The notes under the pieces were generated by a model. It did not search any database and was not told the DNA's origin. It was given only the letters and a program-made list of their open reading frames with translations. DNA of 64,000 bases from an uncultured Eubacteriales bacterium (lineage in GTDB: Bacteria > Bacillota > Clostridia > Oscillospirales > Acutalibacteraceae): NCBI GenBank assembly GCA_934457415.1, contig CAKSHM010000006.1, positions 115,025 through 179,024 of the forward strand, given 5' to 3'. The position numbers were made by a program, and so were the translations under genes. Within the stretch, counting starts at the first letter, position 1. Each line of letters opens with the position of its first letter. This document shows, piece after piece, positions 37,789 through 47,467 of this stretch.

Positions 37789-40700
37789 TTACTTTCCGTA
37801 AAGCTCAACAAGCTTTTCAAGATGCGCTCTTCTTGCCTTTGCGGTAGCCTCAGCCTTATCAAAAAGAACTTGGGCGCGCTCGGGGAACGAACGGGTAAGA
37901 GAAGAATATCTTGCTTCACCGAGAATGAATTCCTTATAATCGGCAGTTGCAGGCTTACTGTCAAGGCTGAACGGATTCTTACCCTCTGCCTTAAGCGCCG
38001 GATTATAACGGAAGAGATCCCAATATCCGCAGTCAACCGCTCTCTTCATTTCCTTCTGACAGTTAACCATGCCGCCCTTAATAGAGTGCATTTCGCAGGG
38101 AGCATATCCGATTACGAGAGACGGACCGTCATAAGCCTCAGCCTCTTTAATAGCCTTGAGTGTCTGATTCTGGTCTGCGCCCATAGCTATCTGAGCAACA
38201 TAGATATATCCGTAGCTCATAGCGATTTCGGCAAGGCTCTTCTTGGCGATTGCTTTACCGGCAGCCGCAAACTGAGCAACCTGACCGATATTAGAAGCCT
38301 TTGAAGCCTGACCGCCTGTATTAGAGTAAACCTCGGTATCGAATACCATTATGTTTACATTTCTTCCGCTTGCGAGAACATGGTCAACACCGCCGAAGCC
38401 GATATCATAAGCCCATCCGTCTCCGCCGAATATCCAAACGGACTTCTTTGAGAGGTATTCTGAGTTATCAACTATATCCCTGCACTTATCGCACTCAGCG
38501 TTTGATGCCTTGATTGCCTCAACAAGAGCCTTTGATGCGTCGGCATTAGCCTTAGCGTCATTAAGTGTATCAAGGTAAGCATCAGCGGCAGCCTTAACAG
38601 CCTCTGTTGCCTTTTCGGATGAAGCGATAGCCTTAGCGTCATCAATAAGGCGCTCTCTTATAGCAGTCTGTCCGAGATACATTCCGTAACCGTGCTCAGC
38701 GTTATCCTCAAAGAGTGAGTTCGCCCAAGCAGGTCCGTGACCTTCGGCATTGGTGGTATAAGGAGAAGTAGCGGCAGGACCGCCCCAGATTGAAGAACAG
38801 CCGGTAGCATTAGAAATATACATTCTGTCGCCGAAGAGCTGAGTGATAAGTCTTGCATAAGAGGTCTCAGCGCAGCCTGCGCATGAGCCTGAGAATTCAA
38901 GAAGAGGCTTTTTGAACTGTGAAGTGATAACGTTTGCGTCGGTAGCAACATCCTTTTTCTCGGTTACATTTGCTACGCAGTAATCAAATACATTCTGCTC
39001 ATCAAGCTGAGATTCCTGAGATACCATCTTAAGAGAAGCTGTCGGGCAAACGCCTACGCATACTCCGCATCCCATACAGTCAAGCGGGGAAACGGTAAGA
39101 GCATAGCTATAACCCTTAGCGGCAACCATTTTTTCTTTAACGGCATACTTGGTATTTACAGGAGCCTTTGCCTTTTCGTCCTCTGAAAGAGCAAACGGAC
39201 GGAGTGTGGCATGAGGACATACAAATGCGCACTTATTACATCCTACGCAGGTCTCATTATTCCAAACGGGAACCATAACGGCAACGCCGCGCTTTTCAAA
39301 TGCGGAAGCGCCCTGCTCAAATGTACCGTCGGCATGGTCGGTAAATGCGGAAACGGGAAGCTCATAACCGTTCATAAGACCTACCGGTTTCATGATATTA
39401 TCTACCATTTTAACGAGCTTTTCGGGTCCGTTTTCACTAACGGCAGTCTTAACATCAGAAGCGTCAGCCCAAGAAGCAGGAACATCAACCTGAACGAACG
39501 CGGTAGCGCCGGCGTCGATAGCCTTTTCGTTCATCTCGACGATTTCTTTACCCTTCTTCATGAACTTCTGAGCTTTTTCCTTCATATAACCGATTGCTTC
39601 ATCAACAGGAAGAACCTTAGCAAGAGCGAAGAACGCAGACTGCAAAACAGTATTTGTACGCTTGCCGAGTCCGATTTTCGCAGCTATATCAATAGCATTA
39701 ACGGTATAAAGCTTAATATTATTCTTAGCGATATATCTTTTTGCTTCTGCAGGCATGTGCTTATCAAGCTCATCTGCCGTCCACTGGCAGTTGATAAGGA
39801 ATACACCGCCGGGTTTTACATCGTTGACCATCTTATATCCCTTAATAACATAAGAGGGGTTATGACATGCAACGAAGTCTGCCTTATTTATGTAATAGGG
39901 GCTCTTAATGGGCTTATCGCCGAAACGCAGATGGGATACGGTGATACCGCCGGTTTTCTTTGAGTCATACTGGAAGTAAGCCTGAACATACTTATCGGTA
40001 TGGTCGCCGATAATCTTAATAGAGTCTTTATTTGCGCCTACGGTTCCGTCGCCGCCGAGACCCCAGAACTTACATTCAATTGTACCCTCAGCCGCAGTGT
40101 TCGGAGCTTCCTCTTCTTCGAGAGAAAGATTAGTTACATCATCGACAATGCCGATTGTAAACTGGTGCTTAGGAGCGTCCTTAGAAAGTTCTTTATAAAC
40201 CGCAAAAATGCTTGCGGGCGGAGTATCCTTAGAGCCTAAGCCGTAACGTCCGCCGATAACGGTGTCAACCTTTCTGCCTGTAGCGGCAAGAGCGCCGACA
40301 ACATCCATATAAAGCGGCTCGCCGAGGGCGCCGGGTTCTTTTGTACGGTCTAAAACAGCTATTTTCTTAACTGTCTGCGGAATAGCCTCAACAAGCTTTT
40401 CGGCAGAGAATGGACGGTAAAGGCGAACCTTTACAAGGCCTACCTTTTCACCCTTAGCCGTAAGATAATCAATAACCTCTTCCGCAACATCGCAAACAGA
40501 GCCCATTGCAACAATTACGCGCTCTGCGTCAGCCGCACCGTAATAGTTAAAGAGCTTATAATCGGTGCCGAGCTTAGCGTTTACCTTATCCATATAATCT
40601 TCAACGATAGCAGGAACTGCATCATAATACTTATTGCATGCTTCTCTGTTCTGGAAGAAGATATCGTCGTTTTCATGAGAGCCGCGCATAACGGGATGCT

Positions 40701-41331
40701 CCGGATTGAGGGCGCGTTTACGGAATGCGTTTACCGCGTCCATATCGCACATTTCCTTAAGGTCTTCATAATCCCATACCTGAATTTTCTGGATTTCGTG
40801 AGAGGTACGGAAACCGTCAAAGAAGTTGATAAAAGGAACTCTGCTCTTTATTGAAGCAAGATGTGCAACGGCAGCAAGATCCATAACCTCCTGCGGATTT
40901 GTCTCAGCGAGCATTGCAAAGCCTGTCTGACGGCAAGCATAGACATCGGAATGATCTCCGAAAATATTGAGCGCATGGCTTGCTACGCAGCGCGCCGATA
41001 CATGAAAAACACACGGAAGCAATTCGCCCGCTATCTTATACATATTCGGGATCATCAGCAAAAGACCCTGAGAAGCGGTAAAGGTGGTAGTAAGTGCGCC
41101 TGCCGCGAGAGAACCGTGAACAGTACCTGCGGCGCCTGCTTCGGACTGCATTTCTACAACATTGACTTTTGTGCCGAATATGTTTTTCAGTCCCTGAGCG
41201 GACCACTGATCAACATAATCAGCCATCGGGCTGGACGGTGTAATCGGGTAGATACCGGCTACCTCGGTAAACGCATAGGCTACATGAGCCGCGGCGTTAT
41301 TTCCGTCCATAGTTTTGAACTTTCTTGCCAT
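37789..41331 (-). CDS. nifJ: Pyruvate:ferredoxin oxidoreductase
   Basis: The 1180-residue single-chain enzyme turns pyruvate and CoA into acetyl-CoA and CO2 while reducing ferredoxin. Domains in order: the alpha-like domain (NAAAHVAYAFTEVAGIYPITPSSPMAD), the gamma-like region near 420-600 (GGDGTVGANKDSIKIIG), two 4Fe-4S motifs (CVGCNKCAFVCPH and CMGCGVCVGVCPT), and the TPP-binding beta domain (SGSCAGCAETSYARLITQLFG, FGGDGWAYDIGFGG). Length is the usual 1170-1200. Codon use is strongly biased, as in ppdK. Reduced ferredoxin would feed the Rnf complex. Confidence 0.98.
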   Translation of the reverse strand: MARKFKTMDGNNAAAHVAYAFTEVAGIYPITPSSPMADYVDQWSAQGLKNIFGTKVNVVEMQSEAGAAGTVHGSLAAGALTTTFTASQGLLLMIPNMYKIAGELLPCVFHVSARCVASHALNIFGDHSDVYACRQTGFAMLAETNPQEVMDLAAVAHLASIKSRVPFINFFDGFRTSHEIQKIQVWDYEDLKEMCDMDAVNAFRKRALNPEHPVMRGSHENDDIFFQNREACNKYYDAVPAIVEDYMDKVNAKLGTDYKLFNYYGAADAERVIVAMGSVCDVAEEVIDYLTAKGEKVGLVKVRLYRPFSAEKLVEAIPQTVKKIAVLDRTKEPGALGEPLYMDVVGALAATGRKVDTVIGGRYGLGSKDTPPASIFAVYKELSKDAPKHQFTIGIVDDVTNLSLEEEEAPNTAAEGTIECKFWGLGGDGTVGANKDSIKIIGDHTDKYVQAYFQYDSKKTGGITVSHLRFGDKPIKSPYYINKADFVACHNPSYVIKGYKMVNDVKPGGVFLINCQWTADELDKHMPAEAKRYIAKNNIKLYTVNAIDIAAKIGLGKRTNTVLQSAFFALAKVLPVDEAIGYMKEKAQKFMKKGKEIVEMNEKAIDAGATAFVQVDVPASWADASDVKTAVSENGPEKLVKMVDNIMKPVGLMNGYELPVSAFTDHADGTFEQGASAFEKRGVAVMVPVWNNETCVGCNKCAFVCPHATLRPFALSEDEKAKAPVNTKYAVKEKMVAAKGYSYALTVSPLDCMGCGVCVGVCPTASLKMVSQESQLDEQNVFDYCVANVTEKKDVATDANVITSQFKKPLLEFSGSCAGCAETSYARLITQLFGDRMYISNATGCSSIWGGPAATSPYTTNAEGHGPAWANSLFEDNAEHGYGMYLGQTAIRERLIDDAKAIASSEKATEAVKAAADAYLDTLNDAKANADASKALVEAIKASNAECDKCRDIVDNSEYLSKKSVWIFGGDGWAYDIGFGGVDHVLASGRNVNIMVFDTEVYSNTGGQASKASNIGQVAQFAAAGKAIAKKSLAEIAMSYGYIYVAQIAMGADQNQTLKAIKEAEAYDGPSLVIGYAPCEMHSIKGGMVNCQKEMKRAVDCGYWDLFRYNPALKAEGKNPFSLDSKPATADYKEFILGEARYSSLTRSFPERAQVLFDKAEATAKARRAHLEKLVELYGK

Positions 41332-41404
41332 GGAAAATTCCTCCTGTTAAGAATTAAATAAGATTTATAACCGTTAATACTGCAAAACAGTATCATACTA
41401 ATAT

Positions 41405-41433
41405 ATAGTACCACTTTTTTTGACCTTTGTAAA
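41405..41433 (-). promoter_or_regulatory. Promoter of nifJ
   Basis: On the minus strand TTTACA (41428-41433) and TACTAT (41405-41410) have a 17-bp spacer, followed by a roughly 70-base leader and an AGGAGG site. Confidence 0.65.
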
Positions 41434-41464
41434 CAAAAAAATATTATTTTTTTACATAAAAAAT

Positions 41465-41511
41465 AAATCTCTCCTTTAATTCTGCATTTAAGCAAAGCAA
41501 AGGAGAGATTT
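41465..41511 (-). terminator. Terminator of the nucleoside transporter operon
   Basis: A 13-bp stem (41465-41477 with 41499-41511) reads AAATCTCTCCTTT. It lies just past the last permease gene stop, with A/T runs on both sides. Confidence 0.8.
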
Positions 41512-41522
41512 TTTCAAAATTT

Positions 41523-42503
41523 TTATCTGTCTTCTCTGAAATATGAGAGACCGAGAGCCTGCGGAGGCTGATTTTCACGCTTTTTACGGATACTAACAAC
41601 TATAAGAACAATAATTGTTACGACATAGGGGAGCATCTGAATAATCGGAATCATCTGCATAGGAACATTTATATAGTTAAAGAGAATGTAAAGCGCTCCG
41701 AACAGATAAGAGCCGACGATTGCGAGCGAAGGCTTCCAAGTGGCAAAAATCACTATCGCGATAGACAGCCAGCCTCGGTCGCCGAAGCCGTTATTCGACC
41801 AAATTCCGTTTGAATAGTCCATAACATAAAACAGTCCGCCGAGACCTGCAATCATTCCGCCGAGCGTTGTTGCGAAATACTTATATTTTGTAACATTGAT
41901 ACCCGCGGCGTCCGCAGTGGCAGGATTTTCACCGACTGCGCGCAAATTCAGTCCGTGTCTTGTCTTTTTAAGGAATACCGCAACTATGACCGCGAGAATT
42001 ACCGCAAGATAAACCATAAATCCGTACGAGAAGAAGAGCTTGCCCACATCTCCCGTATTTTCCGCGAAAGGAAGAGTTGTTTTAAAGGCTCTTGCAATTT
42101 CAACAAGCGAAAGATAAGGTACATCGCTTTTTATAATCTTTATAAGCGAGCCGCCGAAAAAATTTCCGCAGCCGATACCGAAGGTTGTTATCGCAAGACC
42201 CGTTACATTCTGATTTGCTCTCAATGTTACGGTCAAAAAGCAATAGAGGAGCGAAACGAGAAGCGATCCCGCAAGGCAGCAAAGCAGCGGAATAAGTACC
42301 GCAAAAAACGGAATGACCTCCTCGGTATTGCTTTGATACAGAAATCCGCCGACAACTCCCGAAATAGCGCCGATATACATAATTCCGGGAATTCCCAGAT
42401 TTAAGTTGCCGGATTTTTCGGTAAGAATTTCGCCTGTTGAACCGTAAAGTAAAGGAGTTCCCTGTAAAATAGCCCGCTGAATAAAATTGATTATAGTTAA
42501 CAT
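41523..42503 (-). CDS. Nucleoside ABC transporter permease 2 (BMP type)
   Basis: The 326-residue permease has about nine hydrophobic segments and the family stretches GEILTEKSGNLNLGIPGIMYIGA and GLNLRAVGENPATADAAGINVTKYK. These mark the NupQ/YufQ-like inner-membrane subunits of branched-chain-type nucleoside importers. It overlaps permease 1 by one base and is the last gene of the operon. Confidence 0.92.
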   Translation of the reverse strand: MLTIINFIQRAILQGTPLLYGSTGEILTEKSGNLNLGIPGIMYIGAISGVVGGFLYQSNTEEVIPFFAVLIPLLCCLAGSLLVSLLYCFLTVTLRANQNVTGLAITTFGIGCGNFFGGSLIKIIKSDVPYLSLVEIARAFKTTLPFAENTGDVGKLFFSYGFMVYLAVILAVIVAVFLKKTRHGLNLRAVGENPATADAAGINVTKYKYFATTLGGMIAGLGGLFYVMDYSNGIWSNNGFGDRGWLSIAIVIFATWKPSLAIVGSYLFGALYILFNYINVPMQMIPIIQMLPYVVTIIVLIVVSIRKKRENQPPQALGLSYFREDR

Positions 42504-43597
42504 CAGTTTCCCTCCTTTTTACGGTGGCTGAAATTGATTTTATAGTTGATAAAGAATTCGCAGCCGATTATGAAGAAGAGGATAATTCCCGTAAGTATAT
42601 CGGAAAAATCGCCGTTTAAGCCGAAGTTCGAGGTTACCTCGTCGGCCCCGCGTCCCAAGAACACCAACAAAAGAGTGGTAAGAATCATGGTAAACGGATT
42701 GAATTTACCGAGCCATGAAACCATAATCGCGGTAAATCCTCTGCCGTCAACAAGATTTGAATCTATAGAATGTGAAGAGCCGCCTACGAGAAGAAGTCCT
42801 GCAATTCCGCAGACAGCACCCGAAACGAGCATTGTGCGGATAATAACCTTTTTAACGTTTATTCCTATATATCTTGCGGTGTTTTCGCTTTCTCCGACAA
42901 CCGAAATCTCATATCCGTGCTTACTGTATTTAAGGTAAATATACATTAAAACAGTAATTATTGCTACGATTACGATATTAAGCAGATACTTAACACCGAA
43001 AAGATTCGGCAGCCAGCCGTGCTTTAAAAGATCGGGGCCCACAACATTTGAGCCGCTCTTATCCGCAATTTTAAGAAAATATTCAACAAGCTGAATCGCA
43101 ACATAGTTCATCATAAGAGTAAACAATGTTTCATTTGTTTTCCACTCTGCCTTGAATATTGCGGGGATTACGCCCCAAAGCATTCCCGAAAATACGGCAC
43201 AGATTATCATAATTATAATAAGCGCCCAGTTAGGAATCTTTCCGCCGAGACAGAACATACAAACGGCGGTTGAAAGACAGCCAATAAGAACCTGTCCCTC
43301 AGCACCGGTATTCCAGAATTTCATTCTGAATGCCGGAGTTACCGCAAGAGATATGCAAAGCAGTATTGCGATATCGTGGATAGTAACAAGCATTCTGCCC
43401 TTACCGAAAGCGCCGTGGAAAATTGTTTTAAAAATCGAGATTGGATTATCGCCGGTTAAAACCTTGGTTACTATTCCGCAAACCACGAGCGCAATAAATA
43501 TAGCGACAACACGGACAAGAATACGCGAGCTCAGCGGAACATTATCTTTTTTTGAAATGTAAGCGAGAGGTTCATGCTTTTTCTTTTCGATTTTCAT
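42503..43597 (-). CDS. Nucleoside ABC transporter permease 1 (BMP type)
   Basis: The 364-residue NupP/YufP-like permease has about ten hydrophobic segments and GFTAIMVSWLGKFNPF and YEISVVGESENTARYIGINVKK near the C-terminal half. The N-terminus is long and charged before the first helix. Together with permease 2 and the duplicated ATPase it forms the membrane core of the importer. Confidence 0.92.
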   Translation of the reverse strand: MKIEKKKHEPLAYISKKDNVPLSSRILVRVVAIFIALVVCGIVTKVLTGDNPISIFKTIFHGAFGKGRMLVTIHDIAILLCISLAVTPAFRMKFWNTGAEGQVLIGCLSTAVCMFCLGGKIPNWALIIIMIICAVFSGMLWGVIPAIFKAEWKTNETLFTLMMNYVAIQLVEYFLKIADKSGSNVVGPDLLKHGWLPNLFGVKYLLNIVIVAIITVLMYIYLKYSKHGYEISVVGESENTARYIGINVKKVIIRTMLVSGAVCGIAGLLLVGGSSHSIDSNLVDGRGFTAIMVSWLGKFNPFTMILTTLLLVFLGRGADEVTSNFGLNGDFSDILTGIILFFIIGCEFFINYKINFSHRKKEGN

Positions 43598-45117
43598 TAT
43601 TTATTACCTCCCGATTTAGTCATAAGAAGTCCCAATTCTTCCTTGGTGGCTTCCCTGCCGTCGACAATGCCGGTTATTCTTCCCGAATTGACAACTATAA
43701 TTCTGTCGCAAAGCTCAACTAAAACATCAAGATCCTCTCCCACAAAGATAACGGCTACGCCGTTTTTCTTCTGCTGATTCAAAAGTTTATAAATCATATA
43801 TGAGGAATTTATGTCAAGCCCTCTAACAGGGTATGCCGCCATTAAAACCGTAGGCGACGCGGCAATTTCACGGCCTACAAGCACCTTTTGGACATTGCCG
43901 CCCGAAAGTCTTCTGACAGGGGTGTTCGCATTCGGAGTAACTACCTCCAAATCCTTGATAATATCCTCGGCAAGCTGTTTCGGAGACTGACGGTTTAAAA
44001 ACATTGATTTGCCTTTTCTGTAGCTCCTGAGCATCATATTATCGACAATATCCATATTACCGACAAGTCCCATTCCGAGTCTGTCCTCGGGAACGAAAGA
44101 AAGTCTTACGCCAAGCTCTCTTATCTGCATGGGAGTTTTATCCCTTAAGTTTTCTTCCTCACCTGTTTTAGGATTGTTATAAGTTATTTCTCCGCCTGAA
44201 ATATGCTGAAGCCCTGCAATTGCTTCTAAAAGCTCTCTCTGACCGCTTCCCGCAATTCCCGCAATTCCGAGTATTTCTCCGCTGTTTGCAGTAAATGTAA
44301 TATCGTCAAGCACCTTTACACCGTTTTCATCATAAAGGTCAAGACCCTTAATTTTAAGTCTTTCAACCGAATTTTCCGGTTCTGTTCTGTCAATATTAAG
44401 CGAAACCTTTTTACCTACCATCATTTCGGTAAGCTCGGATTCGTTTGTTTCGGCGGTATTAACGGTATCTATATATTCGCCGCGGCGAAGAATTGCGACT
44501 CTGTCAGAAACAGAAAGCACTTCGTGCATTTTGTGAGTTATGATAATTATCGACTTTCCGTCGTTTTTCATTCTCTTTAAAATTGCAAAAAGCTTTTCGG
44601 TCTCCTGAGGAGTAAGCACCGCGGTCGGTTCATCCAAAATCAAAATATCGGCGCCGCGATACAGCACCTTTATTATTTCAACAGTCTGTTTTTCCGAAAC
44701 AGACATCTGATAAATCTTTTTCTTGGGGTCGATATCAAATCCGTATTTTTCGGAAATATCGGCAACACGTTTAGCGGCTTCCTTTAAATTGAAGCGCTTT
44801 TTGTCCTCTATCCCGAGAACGATATTTTCCGTAGCATCAAAAACATCTACAAGCTTAAAATGCTGATGAATCATTCCGATTTTTAAATCGAAAGCATCTT
44901 TAGGCGAATTTATAAGAACCTGTTTTCCGTTAACGAATATTTCACCTTCGTCGGGATGGTAAATTCCGGCAATCATATTCATAAGTGTGGTTTTACCGGA
45001 ACCGTTTTCTCCGAGTATTGCTAAAATTTCGCCTTTTTTAACAGTAAGATTTATGTTTTTATTTGCAACTATTTTGCTGAATCTTTTTGTAACATTTCTG
45101 ATTTCGAGCGCGTTCAC
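43597..45117 (-). CDS. Nucleoside ABC transporter, duplicated ATPase
   Basis: The 506-residue protein holds two ABC domains. The first has Walker A GENGSGKTT, a modified signature MSVSEKQT and Walker B ILILDEPTAVLTP. The second has GIAGSGQRE, signature LSGGNVQK and AYPVRGLDI in place of a normal Walker B. One good and one degenerate ATP site is usual for this RbsA/NupO-like class. A hairpin separates it from the binding-protein gene. Confidence 0.93.
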   Translation of the reverse strand: MNALEIRNVTKRFSKIVANKNINLTVKKGEILAILGENGSGKTTLMNMIAGIYHPDEGEIFVNGKQVLINSPKDAFDLKIGMIHQHFKLVDVFDATENIVLGIEDKKRFNLKEAAKRVADISEKYGFDIDPKKKIYQMSVSEKQTVEIIKVLYRGADILILDEPTAVLTPQETEKLFAILKRMKNDGKSIIIITHKMHEVLSVSDRVAILRRGEYIDTVNTAETNESELTEMMVGKKVSLNIDRTEPENSVERLKIKGLDLYDENGVKVLDDITFTANSGEILGIAGIAGSGQRELLEAIAGLQHISGGEITYNNPKTGEEENLRDKTPMQIRELGVRLSFVPEDRLGMGLVGNMDIVDNMMLRSYRKGKSMFLNRQSPKQLAEDIIKDLEVVTPNANTPVRRLSGGNVQKVLVGREIAASPTVLMAAYPVRGLDINSSYMIYKLLNQQKKNGVAVIFVGEDLDVLVELCDRIIVVNSGRITGIVDGREATKEELGLLMTKSGGNK

Positions 45118-45148
45118 AAATACCCTCCTTTTTAGTATAAATCAAAAC

Positions 45149-45175
45149 ACACAAGGGGAATAATTTCCCCTTGTG
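45149..45175 (-). terminator. Intra-operon attenuating hairpin after the BMP gene
   Basis: The stem CACAAGGGGA/TCCCCTTGTG is followed on the minus strand by TGTTTTGATTT. Such hairpins after a binding-protein gene usually lower expression of the downstream ATPase and permeases. Confidence 0.7.
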
Positions 45176-45196
45176 CAGAAATTTTAAGAAAGATTA

Positions 45197-46471
45197 TTAC
45201 ATCTTTTCGTTAAGGTTTGTGATACCGTCGATAATCATATCAAAATAAGGAGCCGAACGGAATTCCTTAGCATTTGACTCATCGAAATATCCGTCGTGAA
45301 TTACATTTGTTTCGCCCTTGAAGTCGCCGTCAATATCAGCAAGATATTCTGTAAGATTCTTGCCGTCCTTAGTGAACTTGCTTGTTTCAAAAACATGAAG
45401 TGTGCCGGCCTTGAAAGCATCAATGGCTTCATTGATCTTTTCTTCTGTTCCCTCAGCGGCAACATCCTGATTAAGACCTGTAAGAACTACAGAGTTTGTA
45501 GCTATATCTCCGCACCAGTCGGCAGCGATAGCCTCGCCCTTAACAGCACACTCAATAATGTACTGGAAATAAGGAGCCCAGTTGATAGCCGAAGAAATGA
45601 TGAATGAATTCTTTCCTGCCGAATATGTGCTTCCGTTGTATGAAACATTCGGAACGCCTGCAAGCTCACAAGCAGTCGGAGCACCGAGAGAGTCGGCATG
45701 CTGGCTTATAAGAACGCACTTATCTTTTTCGATAAGAGCTGTAGCAGCCTCCTGCTCCTTAGCCTGATCATACCAAGAACCGGTGTAACGAACCTTCATA
45801 GTAGCGGATTCGCAAACTGAGCGGGCGCCGAGGAAGAATGAAGTCATACCTGAAATAACCTCAGCATAAGTATAAGCACCGACATAACCGATAATAGCTT
45901 CGTCAGCCTTAATTTTTCCGTTTTTAATCATTTCATTGAGCTTCAAACCTGCCGCAATACCTGCAAGATATCTGCCCTCATAGATAGAAGCGAAAGCGTT
46001 GTGGAAGTTAGCAAGACCTGCGAGCTTTGCTGAAGTACCGGTAGCGTGGCAGAACTGAACCTCCGGAAACTCTGCTGCAGCCTGCTTTAAGAAAGACTCA
46101 TGTCCGAAAGAATCTGCAAAGATTACCTTACAGCCCTTGTTCTTAGCAAGGTCAACAGCTGTATCATAGCATTTGCTGTCTTCTCCGATGCCGGTTACTA
46201 TTACAACCTGATCGTCCTTAAGACCCATACCCTTCTGAACAGACTTAAGAGCCTGAATGAAGTTGTTGTCGTAAGTTGAGTTTTCATCGTGTAAACAAAT
46301 CATACCGATTTTGAAATCATCCGGAACCGTTACATCCGATTTGATCTCCTGACGGGGAAGGATTTCTGCACCCTCACCCTTCTTCGCGGTCTTGCCTGAA
46401 TCCTTACCGCAGCCTGCAAGGCAACCAACAGTAAGAAGTCCGGCGAGAAGAACTGCCAATAACTTTTTCAT
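45197..46471 (-). CDS. BMP-family nucleoside-binding lipoprotein
   Basis: The 424-residue protein has a lipoprotein signal (LLAGLLTVGCLAGC; Cys about 21) and a BMP/PnrA-type periplasmic-binding fold. FKIGMICLHDENSTYDNNFIQAL, VIFADSFGHESF and SQHADSLGAPTACELAGVPNVSYNGS fit purine nucleoside-binding members such as PnrA. The gene lies directly behind xpt and its guanine riboswitch, which supports purine nucleosides or bases as ligands. Confidence 0.92.
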   Translation of the reverse strand: MKKLLAVLLAGLLTVGCLAGCGKDSGKTAKKGEGAEILPRQEIKSDVTVPDDFKIGMICLHDENSTYDNNFIQALKSVQKGMGLKDDQVVIVTGIGEDSKCYDTAVDLAKNKGCKVIFADSFGHESFLKQAAAEFPEVQFCHATGTSAKLAGLANFHNAFASIYEGRYLAGIAAGLKLNEMIKNGKIKADEAIIGYVGAYTYAEVISGMTSFFLGARSVCESATMKVRYTGSWYDQAKEQEAATALIEKDKCVLISQHADSLGAPTACELAGVPNVSYNGSTYSAGKNSFIISSAINWAPYFQYIIECAVKGEAIAADWCGDIATNSVVLTGLNQDVAAEGTEEKINEAIDAFKAGTLHVFETSKFTKDGKNLTEYLADIDGDFKGETNVIHDGYFDESNAKEFRSAPYFDMIIDGITNLNEKM

Positions 46472-46523
46472 TTTTTGTTTTCCCCCAAAATTTTTTATAT
46501 GTAAATTAAATTTACACCGATCT

Positions 46524-47099
46524 TTAAATGTCTCTGAAACGAATTCCGCTTTCGCTCATTTCTTCGACAACGGCAAGTGACTCAATCCTTATGCCTTTTT
46601 TTCTCAGTGCGTCTCCTCCGCCCTGAAAACCTTTTTCAATTGCACACGTGCATCCCGCAAGCTTTGCGCCCGATTGATTTACGATATCAATAAGACCCTC
46701 TAAAGCCTTTCCGTTCGCTAAAAAATCATCAACGATTACAATGCAGTCATCCCTTGACAGATATTCCTTAGGGACAATAATATTGTAATCGTTGTTATGT
46801 GTATATGAATGAACTATTGTTTTATAGACATCTCCGCTTACATTCGCGCTCTTGCCCTTCTTTGCAAAAAGAGCAGGAATATGCATAGCCATACCTGCCG
46901 CAACCGCAAGTGCAATGCCGGAGGCTTCGATTGTTAAAATTTTGGTGACATTACAATCTTTATAAATATTCTTGATTTCCTCGCCGATTTCGCTTAAAAA
47001 GCCAACATCAAGCTGCTGATTTAAAAAAGAACCGACCTTAAGAATATTTCCCGGAAGCACCTTACCCTCTTTGATAATCTTCTCTTCCAAAGTTTTCAT
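46524..47099 (-). CDS. xpt: Xanthine phosphoribosyltransferase
   Basis: The 191-residue enzyme converts xanthine and PRPP to XMP in purine salvage. MKTLEEKIIKEGKVLPGNILKVGSFLNHQ-type start (here ...GSFLNQQLDV), ILTIEASGIALAVAAGMAMH, and the PRPP loop VIVDDFLANGKALEGLID are typical of Xpt. It is the first gene behind a guanine riboswitch and terminator, and 52 bases ahead of the BMP lipoprotein, so salvage and uptake share one control. Confidence 0.95.
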   Translation of the reverse strand: MKTLEEKIIKEGKVLPGNILKVGSFLNQQLDVGFLSEIGEEIKNIYKDCNVTKILTIEASGIALAVAAGMAMHIPALFAKKGKSANVSGDVYKTIVHSYTHNNDYNIIVPKEYLSRDDCIVIVDDFLANGKALEGLIDIVNQSGAKLAGCTCAIEKGFQGGGDALRKKGIRIESLAVVEEMSESGIRFRDI

Positions 47100-47136
47100 A
47101 ATGCCGCCTCCCTTAAAATCAAATAAAATAAAAAAA

Positions 47137-47156
47137 CAGACTTAAAATCAAGTCTG
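47137..47156 (-). terminator. Riboswitch-linked terminator upstream of xpt
   Basis: On the minus strand CAGACTT-6-AAGTCTG is followed by a run of T residues (complement of 47121-47136). It lies between the aptamer and the xpt start, as expected for a transcription-terminating OFF switch. Confidence 0.85.
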
Positions 47157-47216
47157 CTTACCGATATAGAAACAACGCACAACACATATAATATATATGC
47201 GTATTTTATAAATCAA

Positions 47217-47280
47217 CCAATAGTCGCTGCTGTGGCGCTGCGGTAGAAACATTTGGGCCATTTATCCAAACCTATATCGG
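47217..47280 (-). ncRNA. Guanine riboswitch aptamer (purine class)
   Basis: The minus strand reads P1 CCGATA, P2 GTTTGG with loop ATAAATGG and return CCCAAAT, the invariant J2/3 GTTTCTACC, P3 GCAGCGCCACAGCAGC, and J3/1 GACTAT closing P1 with TATTGG. This matches the Bacillus xpt aptamer layout. The C in GACTAT (complement of 47223) is the discriminator that pairs with guanine, while adenine switches have U. High guanine should stabilise P1 and favour the terminator at 47137-47156. Confidence 0.93.
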
Positions 47281-47303
47281 GGAGCTATTAAATTTACAAG
47301 CTT

Positions 47304-47332
47304 ATGGTAACATAATTTTTTCGGTTTGTCAA
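47304..47332 (-). promoter_or_regulatory. Promoter of the xpt operon
   Basis: On the minus strand TTGACA (47327-47332) and TACCAT (47304-47309) with a 17-bp spacer lie just upstream of the aptamer. Confidence 0.6.
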
Positions 47333-47406
47333 CCTCGTAAATCCAATTTTGTCAAGTTTAGGTACTTTAAATAATTAAATGTCAGAAAAGCAATTATTTT
47401 TAACAC

Positions 47407-47435
47407 TTGTAATAAGCGGCGGACGGTGCTATAAT
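47407..47435 (+). promoter_or_regulatory. Promoter of sdaAB-sdaAA
   Basis: TTGTAA (47407-47412) and TATAAT (47430-47435) with a 17-bp spacer lie 32 bases ahead of the sdaAB start. Confidence 0.75.
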
Positions 47436-47467
47436 TTTTAAAAAATTATGTAAGAGATGATAATATA

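Noticed and set aside
39211..39963. 250-codon plus-strand ORF inside nifJ
   Set aside because: Antisense shadow of nifJ caused by its codon bias.
47101..47300. Adenine or 2'-deoxyguanosine riboswitch
   Set aside because: The discriminator base in GACTAT is C, which fits guanine. The J2/3 sequence is the standard GTTTCTACC form.
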